Positions 36,101 to 49,100 of a stretch of DNA of 64,000 nt are shown here, piece after piece (positions within the stretch are counted from its first letter, which is position 1; each line of letters starts with the position of its first letter). A model generated the notes under the pieces. The model ran no database searches, was not told the origin of the DNA, and saw only the letters and a list, made by a program, of their open reading frames with translations. The DNA is from Icerya purchasi (taxonomy: Eukaryota > Arthropoda > Insecta > Hemiptera > Monophlebidae). Made by a program: the position numbers and the translations under genes. Location: the NCBI GenBank assembly GCA_039619475.1, contig CM077115.1, positions 222,875,291-222,939,290 of the forward strand, given 5' to 3'.

Positions 36101-39100
36101 AAGGTGAATTTTTTAAACTGCCTAATTCTTCTAATCGCCGTATATGCAGGTGAAACCTGGTCCCCTTTACCGTGGAAGATATCAACAGGATTGATGGATT
36201 TGAAATGTGAGCATGTAGGGAATTGGTAAGAATATCATGGATGGGCCGTAAAACGAATGTTTACATTTTAAACAAGCCGGATATACGCTTAGCAGATAAG
36301 ATAAAAAAAACGTTTTGTAGGTTTTTTTAGACACGTGGCGCGAGACGTAAACTCTCTACAACGCCAGATTATTACTGGAAAAATGAACGGGAAGAGGATA
36401 AAAGGTAGACCAAGAACACGTTGGGTCGCCCAATTAAAACCATTAACTGGTTTGAGCCTACATGAAGCATTAATGGTAGCTCAAGACCAACATGGAGAAC
36501 CGCGACAGATGCGACAGTTTCATAACACCATCACGCCCTCGCAAGAGTACAAAGAGGAAGAAGAAGAAGAAGAAACATCACAAAAAAAAAAAAAAATATT
36601 ATTGAAAATGAGATTCGAATGATACTGCTATGAGACAGGGGAAAACAGAAGACAAGACGTTAAGAGACCAAAAAATATTGAATCCAGTTTCAACAATAAG
36701 TTGTTGAGAGATCATAAAGGCAAGAACACGACAAAGCAATTTACATGCAACGTTTAATCAGTATACCCATTAAGACAATTTAATTGAAAATTATTAGAAT
36801 TTAAAACTGATTCAATCATATAATTTTCCATATACGTAACAATACAAAACGATATATAGAACATATTTATTATCGACTACTATTCGTATTCTATATTTAA
36901 ATATTTTTATAAATATTGAATTATACTACCATGAATATGAATCATGTTGATCACAAATTGGTCGGTGTTTTATTATATGTTGATAAAATTTAAATAAATC
37001 CCTACGAGTTGATGTATTTTCCTAACCAAACACTTTGCGCTTCGAAATGTTAACGTCGCCGTACTTAGAACCAATTTTGAGTTCTATAAAACTTTAAATT
37101 TCGAATAATTCCGAATTGTAAACGATTTAAAATATATTTCAATGTACATTCATCAGGTTCATATGAAACGCTACATATATACGAAACTTATTACAGAAAA
37201 CATGAACTAACCGCTTCCGACACAATGTTGTTCCACTGTAATATTTCCGATAATTCTTCTTCTATTAAAAGTTGCGGTATTTTACCTAGATGCCCATCGC
37301 CGGAAATTTTATTTTCATTGTCGACTGTTACAATACTAACTGGACGTCCGAGAAACAAGTACAAGTCTAACATGTAACATAACTCGTCCGTAGTGACTAA
37401 ACTGAAAGCGTGCCCACTACGACCAGCTCTAGCGCATCGTCCTGTTCGAAAAAATAAAGTATAAATTCGGTACGGAATTCTGTTTGACATTTGAAAAGAG
37501 ACAAAAAAAATAAACACATAGAAATTACGTAACATACCAACTCGGTGAATGAAAAGCTTAGGTTTAGCTGGGAAATTATAATTTATAACGTAGTCCAATT
37601 GAGGTATGTCGATTCCTCGGGCTGCAACATCCGTTACAATTAATACGTTCACTTTACGTGCTTGAAATTTAGCGGTATTAATTTTACGAGCAGACGCATC
37701 TAAATCTGAATACACAAATGTGTTCGCTATACCGTTGTGCTCTAACATCTGAAGAAGAGCAAAAAGAACAAAAAACAATTGCATATAATCCGTTAATTAC
37801 GAACAGATAAAATATAAACCAACGCGATACGTATAACCACGATGTCGATACATTTACTCGTATTGGAAATTAATACGAATCCGTACTTGTTAGAATACTA
37901 ACAATCGGAAGTAAAACAAAAAGTGAAAAAGGAAAAATAAATAAAATGAATAAACAACAAAATATACGCTAACACTGGTCGGTTTTAACACAGCGCGGTT
38001 CTTCCTTTTCCGGTGCTTTACCTGTCCCGCGAATATTAGCAGTAATGATGGTTATTGTTAAAAAAATGTTGGCGCCGTGACCGAGAACTAGTAGCTGTTC
38101 TTTTAACACTGCCTACTATTTGATCACGAAGGGAAGGAACAGTCTATTTACAATGTTCCAATTGTACAAAACTTTTTTCCCTTTTTGTCGTTCGCGCTTC
38201 AAGCGGTATTTGTTGATGTGTAGTTTCGAATAAAAGTAGTTCGGTCAGCAGCCAGGAGGAACTATTTAAACTGCGATAATTACACAGTGTGCGTGAAAGG
38301 ACGAATCGAACCTATTATTTCCTAACTGCAGTCTTTTGCGTGCTAAAAAGCTGTAACAGACGCTCTTCCCGGAACATTTTATTTTACATTTCGACGCCTG
38401 GAAAGCCTTCAATTTACAATTTACAAAGAGATCCAACGTTTTCTTAACGATTTCCGAGCAAAATAAACTAGTGAAAATGCAGGGGATAGTGCAACTGTTA
38501 ATTTAAAACCTTCACTTTTTTCACGCAAAGAGCTCAATTGATTTTTTTAGTTCTATTTTAAATCTCAGATTCAAAAAATAATTTCTATCGTTACACCTAA
38601 AATCGGGTCGCAACATTTAAATTATTGCGCAAACACCTATCCCGTCACAGCCGGGAAACTGTTTAATTTCATATCCCTTTCCCACCATCAATTACGAAAC
38701 GATTAGACAGGATACACGTGTATTAACGTATCTAATCAATAAGAAATAATTGAGAGTTATCGTAAACCGTATTCAATCAAGTTTTCGGTGTATCACATTA
38801 AGCTGCTGATTGAAAATAAGGGGGAAAAAATTAATATATACTATTATTTTCTTTTCTGTACTAACCATTTGTTGTTCAGCATATATATAAATCTCGCCCT
38901 TTTCAAGTGTGTATGGCAAGAATACAGAAAATCTTTTTAATTCACTGCATACTTCCGTTATTATAGCAACACATATGTTACAAATTTCGTGTTTCTAAGA
39001 CCAATGATCAGACTGGACGTTGATATACAAGTCACTCAGTCACCGCGACTACTGCTCTTCACGTGTTCGAACTTTACACAAGACCGATTCGGACTTGTTG

Positions 39101-42100
39101 ATTCCTACAACTGTTTTTCCATATATATATATATTGATACGAATTAACGTGATTTTTTATCGTCCCTGATTCCGGGAAGCCATTTGATACGAATTGCGTG
39201 TTCTAGTCCCTCTTTCGGAGCGCTATTTATACGAATTCTCGTTGCTGTTTCCGGAGATCAGTGAAATATTTTCACTTATTTTCGTTAATGAAATAGTTTA
39301 TCGTGATTGCTTTTTATAGTTTCTTTTCATACGAGCATTAGGCTTTTATTCAAATTTTTTAATTTATCGAAAATAATTTAAAAAGAAAATAGAAGTAAGA
39401 TAAAAAAATAAACAATAATTCGTTTTCGATCCCGTCCCCAAAGCGGCGGTGTTCTCTCCGCTAGAGATATCACGAAGTCGATACCACGTGTTCAATAATC
39501 AAAACTTTTACCAAGAAATAAACTTATATTTGATGGAAAAGTTTACAAAAAAACTGACAGGACGGCGATCCTGATACATGTACTCGGCCACGATAAGAAA
39601 ATAACAGAAAATTTAACTTTTTACCAAAAAATTAACAAAAAATACAATAACTTATGCGGCATGGCGCGTATTCATTTCGATACACGTGCGACAGCGACCA
39701 GATATGTCACGAACACCGAACGATCGACGAGTAACTAATTAAAAACGGTAACCAAAGGCTACGCAAAAGTGTTCTTACAGAAACTTCTGCGAAAATCCCC
39801 CCACTAACTACCCTGCCTGACTTTTGGCAGAATACATCCGAAATCTCTGCTTTGGCTCAAGGTCATTCGACACACAGTACGGATGCGCGCTTTCGCCGCA
39901 AGCGCATGTCACTGCCCAAGTCCTCGACTACTACCACTACACAGACACTAGTGTAGTATCATCCCGGTGCAGCTGATCGAACGAACAGGCACGGGATTTT
40001 CCGTTTTAGCCGAGTAAGCATATTTGATGAGGCAAAGCGACGGTTAAAAAGAACGACGTCCGAGAGATCGTGAATTAATGATGTTTCGGGGAGTATTTTT
40101 TATAACTCGGACATCGTTAAAAGATAGCGCTGCAAATACCGAATCCGTATCAATATATTATATATACAGTAGAATCCGCTTAATGTGAAGCCGGATATTG
40201 TTATCAATCGGTTAATGTTATCAAAATGCTTCGGTCCCGATTTCTTGTCCTTTTTACACACAAATTTCCCCCTTTTATGTGATCAAGACGTCGTTTATTG
40301 TTATCGCAATCAGAGCACGTAATGTAGTAGGTTTTTCAATAAATCTCGTTTCTTATCTTCTTTCATTGAATGTGTACCTACAATTATGCATATAACGAAG
40401 TTGATAACAAATCGTCTTCGTATACAGTTGTTTCATCGCTTTCCTTATGATAATGTCGTCGAAACCAAAACGTCGCGATTGCAGTGTTTCGGAAAAAGTA
40501 AACATTTTACGAAAGTATGACGCGCTTGTACCCATATCCCAACGTGAAGCAGCATCAAAATTAGGAATTTCGCAACCGCTATTATGTAAAATTTTGAAGT
40601 CGAGAGAAGAATTGGAAACTGCGACGATATGCAACGGGAACACTTCGCGTAAAAGAAAACGATTCGGTAAAGATGAACAAGTTGAAACAGCTTTGGTTGG
40701 ATGGTTCGATCAGGTACGTGACAAGAACGCGTCAGTTAACGGTCCGATTTTACGTGCAAAAGCGGAAAGTTTAGCGAAACAGTTAGGCAAAGAAGATTTC
40801 GTTGCTACAGAAGGCTGGTTTCGTAGATTTACGAATCGGCACAACTTAGTTTATAGAAAGCCGTGCGGCGAACAAGCTGACGCTGATGTTTCTGCGGCTG
40901 AGTCGTGGATCAAAGATGTTTGGCCTACCTTAATTGATCAGTATTCTCCTGATGACATATTTAACGCTGATGAAACCGGGATTTACTACCGAGCACTGCC
41001 TGAAACCACGTACGTGTTCAAAAGTGAAGCGTTGAAGGGGTTTAAAGTAGCCAAAGATAGAATTACGGTGCTATGCTGCTGCAGTATGTCCGGTGAAAAA
41101 GAAGAACTGCTGGTTATCGGTAAGAGTAAAAATCCAAGATGCTTCAAGAACGTAAAAAACCTACCAGTTTCATATTCGGCTAATAAGAATGCCTGGATGA
41201 CGTTGGAAATTTTTAAAGAATGGTTGGTGCAATGGGACCGACGCTTAAATCGAAACATTCTTTTGCTGGTGGACAACTGTACAGCTCATAATGTCGACCT
41301 AACTTTCCGCCACATTAAAATTGTTTTTATGCCGCCGAATACCACCTCATTAATTCAACCGTTAGATCAAGGCGTAATTAGGACCCTAAAGGCGTACTAT
41401 CGCAACGAAATGAGACAACGAGTTTTGGAACAGATCGAAGGCAACATGCAAGGCTTATCGGCGGCCGAATTAAGTACGAAAACTGATCTTCTATCAGCTC
41501 TCCATCTCTTGAAGCATGGCTGGGATTCAGTTACTAAATTAACAATTTCTAACTGCTTCAAAAAAGGAGGATTCTTTCCAAAATCAGAACTGGTCGAAGT
41601 GCTTTGTGAACTCCCTTGTCCCGATGACTTGTTACAAGTCGAATTTGAAGAATGGCTCGATATTGATTCCAATTTGACTACTGCTGCTCCTGTGACTGAA
41701 AAAGATGTATGCGACAACATTTTAAATCACGACGACGAAGAGCTTTCATCATCAGAGGAGGAAATGGAATATGAAAATAGTGTACCCTCTCACAAAGAAG
41801 TTATAGATGCCCTCGCAACCATTCGACGATTTGTGCAGTGCAGAGGCACTGTTGATAATTTCAATGATACTTATGCGTCAGAAAAACTTGTTAAAAATTT
41901 ACTCGTTCAGAATTTGAAACAAAGTTCTTTGACACGTTACCTTCCGAAGGGTAAGTAATGCCTAATGATATTAACCGACGTATCTATTTTATCAAACGCA
42001 CTTTGTGGTATGTACTTCAAAGCTAGAATCAAGTATGTGATATACATATGTACGTGCAATAAAAAAAAATTTTTCAACTCGATTTTTTTTCGCTTAATGT

Positions 42101-43124
42101 TATCAGCCGCTTAATGTTATCGATATTCCCTCGGACATTTGCGATCACATTAAGCGGATTTTACTGTATATATATTTAGGGTCACCTAAAAAGCTTCGAC
42201 GATTTCAAACCTGTATAAATCTTGTTTAAAAAATCGAAAAAAAAACTTCACATGAAAATAAAGTTTAATTCTTCAATTTTTTATAAAAAACTTACATCAG
42301 TCAAATGCTTTCCGTTTTCGGCTAAATACAATCTTAATTTAAATATCCAACTATTGTATACATTTTCCAGCATTGATATTGGAATCTGTGACATTTCGGC
42401 TCGAATTCGGTCTTTTAATTCGTCCAAATTGCGCGGTTTGGTAGTGTAGACTCTAGACTTTAAATGTTCCCAACGGAAAAAGTCAGGCACCGTTAGGTCA
42501 GGGGAGCGAGGTGGCCATACAAGAGCGGAGCCTTTAGAGATGATTTGTGTACCGAATGTTTGGCGCAACAATTCCATCGTTCGCACGGCCGTGTGACAAG
42601 TACGACATCCTGCTGGAACCATGTTGAACATAACTTACGTTTGGTGCGTAGAGAGAGCACTAGGAAGGTTTTAGTCATGTTCACATACTGCTTCGTGTTG
42701 ATGTTACTGTTGAAGAAGAAAGATCCGGCTATCCCCCACGCTGCAATAACGGCCCATACTGTCACACGCAGATCGTGCATTGGTTTTTCATGAATAATGT
42801 GCGGATTATTACCTGATGGAGCCCAATAATGGCAATTTCGGATATTTACTGGGCCTGTTAGATGGAAGTGCGCTTCATCACTCATTATCAAATTCTTCAT
42901 ATTGAATTCGTCGATGTCAATTTTATTGAGCATCGACTACAAACGCGCGTTGCTGCTTCAGCTACTGCGACATGGTTACTGACGCATGCTAGGAATAAAA
43001 TTGACGTTTTCTACCGCACATAGAGCGCGTTGTTGTGGTCGCTCTACCTACTAACCGAATGTTTCTATAAATTTTTGAAATCGTCGAAGCTTTTTTGGCG
43101 ACTCTCTGTCTCTCTCTCTCTCTC

Positions 43125-43194
<70 letters not shown>

Positions 43195-46100
43195 AAGTTA
43201 CTTTTGATATTTAAAAATTCGCGTTCATCGCCCGCGGTGTATTTTTCGCTCAAGTAGGTTCAGCAGAATTTTCGTACATATACGATGATAATGATAATGA
43301 TATTATTAAAACATCGCTTTGATTATTAAATAATAGTGTAATGTAAACTGCTGGTGGTGCTCGACTATTAAACTTTCGAGGTTGCGAATTTAACGCTTTT
43401 AATTGTCTACCGTCATTTCTTAGTCATCTCTTCTTTTACTTCTGTTATTCACACTCGCTTTTATATACAAACTCGTTTCTCTTAGCTCTATTATTTTATC
43501 AACACTATTTTTTGATCATGTAACGGAATTTTCAATCTCTGGTTTTAACTAATTCTCGATATTTTGTTTTTACCTTTTGCCTGCCTGTGTACTCTCGCTA
43601 ACATTCGTCAACGAAAAATTCTAAACGTACAAACACTTTACACAAAAACCGGTAATTAAATTAGTTCTAAAAAGCTGCAGTGTATATACATCTTGGGAGT
43701 AGAAGCATTTTGTCTCCTCTGTGACTGGTTTTGAACATTTTAGTCTAACGTTAAAGTTGGGAATAATTTAGCAATTCAGTGATTTTATAATAAAACACAG
43801 CGCTTTTCCTAATAACATTTTCAGTTCATTTAATACATTCGGAATGTCCGTTCAATAAATTTTAAAGCGCCAAACAACTTCCAAATACTTACAACATTTG
43901 CAATATTATGCTAATTCCCATATTGTTTTATTATTATTATTATTATTATTATTTTTTTTTTTTTTTTTTTTCATTCATCCGGGTAACGAAAAAATTGTAC
44001 AATTTTTTAAATTATTTCCTCCACATTGACTGACTGCTGAATTTTTATTCTCATTAATCGACTATGTCGATTTCGCTTTGCATTCTCATCCTGCTTAAAT
44101 TACGCAACATACACAATCGTATTGCTAATAAATTGTTAGTTTTTTCATAAAAATATATTTAAATTATAGTTTTAAAAATTACTCATTATAACGTGTTTCC
44201 CGGGCTTTTTTCTACAAAGCGTGCCATATATTTCTCTTAATGTTAATCGTATGCTCACATTTATCTGCCATGTGGTAATACAAGCATACATATTCATTGT
44301 TTTATACGCGATAAACCTTTACCTAGTTATTTATTTAGCGATAAATTTTATAATTTGAAATGTAATTTAAATAGTGTTCAGATGTTGATCACATAGAACA
44401 CTGACTTCCAGAGTTTTAAATTACGTTTTCGATAAGCTTAAAATAACATGTATAAAAAGCTAAGTAATAAGTGACCAAAACATTTTCGAAACATTCAACT
44501 AAACAAATATATCTAAAACTGGACTAGCCGGAAAAGCAGAGTAAAAATCTCGGTCTATAATAATTTAGCTGTAATTATCTCAGTAGACCAGTTTAACTGG
44601 ACACGCTATTTCGGTTATATGTACGGTAGAGATATTTTTGTCTACGTCCGCTCCTCTGGCTAATGTTGAAATTCTAGACCGGTAAAGGACTCCAATAAAT
44701 ATTAGAAGAAGAGCTCTTAGACAGAATTACACCGAATTACACCGAACAAAAAGTAAAAGTAGTAAATGTATTGCACTATTATGCGGATTTGAACAGCTAG
44801 TGATAACACGATAAAACATAATTTATATATTATAATGTTACGAAATAAAGTGGCAAAACTATAAATTACCAGGTGTAAATATTCAACATGATGTTTCGTA
44901 GCAGCAAATACAATCGACATAGCATCGGGTTTTACAATATGCTTTAAAATGCATAACAGACCGGCTTCTCTCTCTTCAGGTCTGCAATGGAAAAAACTTA
45001 ATTCTAAGGTACTCGGAATTTTCGATTCGACATCTAACCTATTCAAATAGAGATAAAAAATGAAAAATTATAATCATAAACGGCAAACATTAAATTAAAC
45101 GTTAAATAAAATGTATTTTTTTTATTTTTTATTAATAAATGTGTATTGTAATCTTAAACTGCTATTTAAATAATCAATAGATATAGCTAATTAGCTTAAA
45201 CATGTATAGAATATTAGTTCGTTAACTAATTTCTATTATTTATATACATAAATATTATTTACATAACTAAATCGTTGGCGTTAATCGCTTAAGACGTCTA
45301 ACATCTGATGATGTGTCAAGCACCTGGATCGCTTCAACATTCACATGTTGATGGAGTTTCTTTTCGTGCTTGATAGTCACGAATGACCTCGTCTACCCAC
45401 TTCAGATTCAAATTTGCATGCAGATTCTCGTTTCTTTGATACCATTCTCTGTATTGGTAATTGCACAAGTGACTTTGTTTTGACTACGCTGAATGACCAT
45501 TCGATTAGTAGGTTTTGCACATCGCCAAAGTTGGATCTTATAGATCCAGATAGGTTTAGTAATTGACTGGTAAAGTAGTCATTTACAGTAGCGGTCCCTC
45601 CTAGTTGTAAATTTCTTCCTAAAAGCCACCTCATTTGACGGACTTTGAGTCGGATTTGTTCCGCTTTCTGTTTCACGTGATGCTTCGAGATGTGTAATCC
45701 TAGATATTTACCTGAATTCTCATGTGGGGTCTGCTAGTTATTGTCGTAAACTCTACACTGAGGATTAACCTCGTTGAGTTTTATGCTCCATTTCTTCGCG
45801 TCCATCTCAAAACTCGGTCTAAAGCATTTTGCAAGTTACTATTCGCTTCAACTTATGAATCACTCACAGACAATACTGCAGCATCATCAGCAAAAAAACA
45901 TTGCTGTAGTTGTTTCACCTGTTATTGGGATGTCAGACGTATACAAGAGGTTCAAAATAGATCCAAGGACGCTACCTTATGGTACTCCAGCTTGTATAGA
46001 ATGAATTGCTAACTTCGCCCCCTTCGTATGCAACTCTAAATTTCGTGCCAAAAAGATACGATTGCAGTAGACGACAATAGTTGCCTGACAATTGTTGGCT

Positions 46101-49100
46101 AATTTTCGCGATTAACCCTTCGTGCCATACTCTATCAAATGCTCGAGAAACATCTAAAAATACTGCTGAACAGTATTTCTTTTCTTCAAATGCTCTGTTG
46201 ATTACTGGTGTAATTCGATGAACTTGGTCAATGGTTAAATGTTGATTCCGGAAGCCAAACTGGTGATCTGGAATAGCTGTGAACGGTTTGAGGCGCTTGA
46301 AGAATAATTTCTCAAACAGTTTCAATATAGCCGGCAATAATGAAATTGGTTTATACTAGGCAACTCCTTCTTCTGGTTTATCTGGCTTTTTAAGCATGAT
46401 TATCTAAGCTATTTTTAAGCACTCAGGTATGTGTTCAAGGCGGAAACATGCATTGAACATGTACTTTAATAATATAATTGTTTTGCGTGAAAATTCTTTT
46501 AGGACACCAGACGAAATTTCATCTATACCAGACGTTTTCTTTGGGTTGATATGTCAACTTCCTTGACCACTTCTAACGATCATACTGGATTAATTTGTAA
46601 TTCAGTTTGATGGATAATTCTTGGGTGTGCACCGGATTAAATATCCTGTGGTTGGAATACCTTAGCTAAATGCCTAACAAATAATTCTGCTCTATCTTCG
46701 TCACTGCGTACCCATTTATTGGTTTCATCTTTTAGTGAAGGAATCCGAGCAACAGGTTGTTTCAACCGTCGTGCAGCTTTCCATAATTAGTAATCTTTAT
46801 CTGCTTCTGTACTTAGATTATTAATCGAGAAATCATCAAATGTTTTCTTTTTAATGATTTTTATTAGCCGATTAAGTTGATTACTAATCCTGTTAAATAT
46901 GGTTTTGTCTCTGTGATTATAATGCCAAATTCTTCCTACTTTTCTACGCTGTTTGATCAGTTCCCTCACTTCGGGCGGGTAGCAATTTTCTTGACTGATA
47001 ATGGTGTTTAGTTTCTGGGATTTTAGTTTTTGCAGCTTCTCGAATTATGTCAGTTCTTCTTCTGTTTTTAGTCTTATATTAAGGTTTACTTTTTTAATCT
47101 AAGAGTTTTCTGAAAATTTCCCAGTCTGTGGATTTATTAGTGAGATGTTGCTTCTTTTGTTTCTATATTATTGTACCACTTACTGTAAGTTACACAGGTA
47201 CATGATCAGAAGAAATCATAGCGTGCCCTTTGCGGAACAGCTACACTGAAGACGAGATATTTATCTATTTACGCAGCCCGAATTAAACATACGTACATTT
47301 GCAAATCATTAACGGGGTTTTTAGTACTACATCGCTTAGATCATTTTTATCCTAATCCAGTATACTCCAATTTTACACGCAGTATTCAATAATAGTATAT
47401 ACATACATATTGTTGTGTTTCGCTTACGTGTGTATGGAAAAGTTGTCCGGGTCGTGCCATACAAAATGATAAAAGAATGTCGATCTCGACCAGGGGAATT
47501 TTAATAGGGACGTCTGTGTACTGTTGCCGGTACCTTTCATCTGCTATACCGTGCATTGCACGTAGCGCCGATTTTCTTAACACTTTCTGATTTTGGTCGG
47601 CAGGCGTCAATTCCGCGAACGGAAGAAAAAGAAAGCATTTAACGATTTGTGATATTATATTGGTACTTTTAGTTATTTTACGATTAATTACGAGTATTAA
47701 GAAAACGAATTACAAAAGAAGAAAGCCACAATCGAACCGAACCGAACCTGAAACGAAAAAGAAGTGGAGAACGATGTTCCAATTGCCTACGGTTTTTTGA
47801 AGCGCAAATGTAAAAAGCCAGCAGGGATATCAAGTCAACAAAGAATCGAAGGGAAGCAATCCACATAAGATGAAGAATCATTAATTTATCACTTGAAAAA
47901 ATATCTATTCTGATATTCGAAAATATTTCAATAAATTATCAGAAAAAATATGCAAACGTTGTTTTTTACAGTTGCCCCTCCGGACATAAGACGAGAAATG
48001 GCTGAAAGGAAACAAAAAGCAAAAACTGTAAATGATAGCTCAGCCACTGTAGGAATACAGTGAATTATCTGAATCGCGCTTTAGGTCCAGACTCAACTTT
48101 CTAAGAACTGTCAAGCAACTGGAGGGCACTGCGGAGTTATCCAAATATCAGATATGGAATAGAAGAGAAGCTAGAAAAAGATCGAAAAACGAAACATTAC
48201 CTAGTTAGAACCAGTTAAAATACAGCCTCTGGAAAACAATGAACATACTAAGAAGTGGGACAGCAGGCACCGAATAGAACTTTAAAAAAATAGGGCATAA
48301 TAGACTGTGACAAATGCAACTGCGGAAAAGTGCAGGATCATATTCATTTATTCAATTGTTCTTTCAGTGATACTTGAAAGCCTTGACATAATTGACGGTA
48401 AATTAATAAAATTTCTTGAATATTGGACATTAGTTAGTTTATATAATTTTTATTTTATGGTCGATCGGATACGCGGGGGGGGGGGAAGAGAAAAAAGAGC
48501 TTACACGAATTTTGTTTAAAATACCACAAACCGAAGACTTTCTGCGTAATTCACTTCGGGTTATAACCGCTAAATAAAACAGGTAACACAATGACCGAAA
48601 AAACAATTTTGCGATGCATAAAGTAAAATCGATAAATTTTTAAACTATGTACCTTATTAATACAGGACTGGAAAGGCCTGCTTTAGCAAACTGTATCAAA
48701 ACTTTAGGAAGAGTTGCTGAAAAAAGTAATGTCTGCCTTGTCTCAGGAAGGCGCTGAATTATTTCCGTCAACTGTTCACTGAAACCCATTTCGAATAATC
48801 TGTAACAAACAAAAATATCAAAAATCAGTAAAAATACGCTACTTACGGAACAGAATGGTTCAAAACATAAAATAGAGCTTCTACCTATCAGCTTCATCAA
48901 AAACAACATATTGCACGGTCTGTAATTTGAGGTTCATTTCGATGCAAATATGTAAAAATCTTCCTGGAGTAGCTACCACAATGTCTGGCGCGCTGTGTAT
49001 TAAAGAAAATTGTGATTCCATCGGATCGCCACCTAATATTAAGACTGATTTTAACGATGTGAATTTCCCCAGTTCTTTAATAAACTTCAACGTCTAAAAT

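Noticed and set aside
40353..41720. Minus-strand ORFs over the Tigger transposase
   Set aside because: They are shadows of the intact plus-strand transposase.
43030..43257. ORFs across the TC/TA/GA repeat on both strands
   Set aside because: They are produced by the dinucleotide repeats alone.
47386..47610. 74-aa minus-strand ORF ([19 protein letters not shown])
   Set aside because: Composition looks coding-like, but no family or splice sites were recognised; it may be a transposon fragment, so it was left unannotated.
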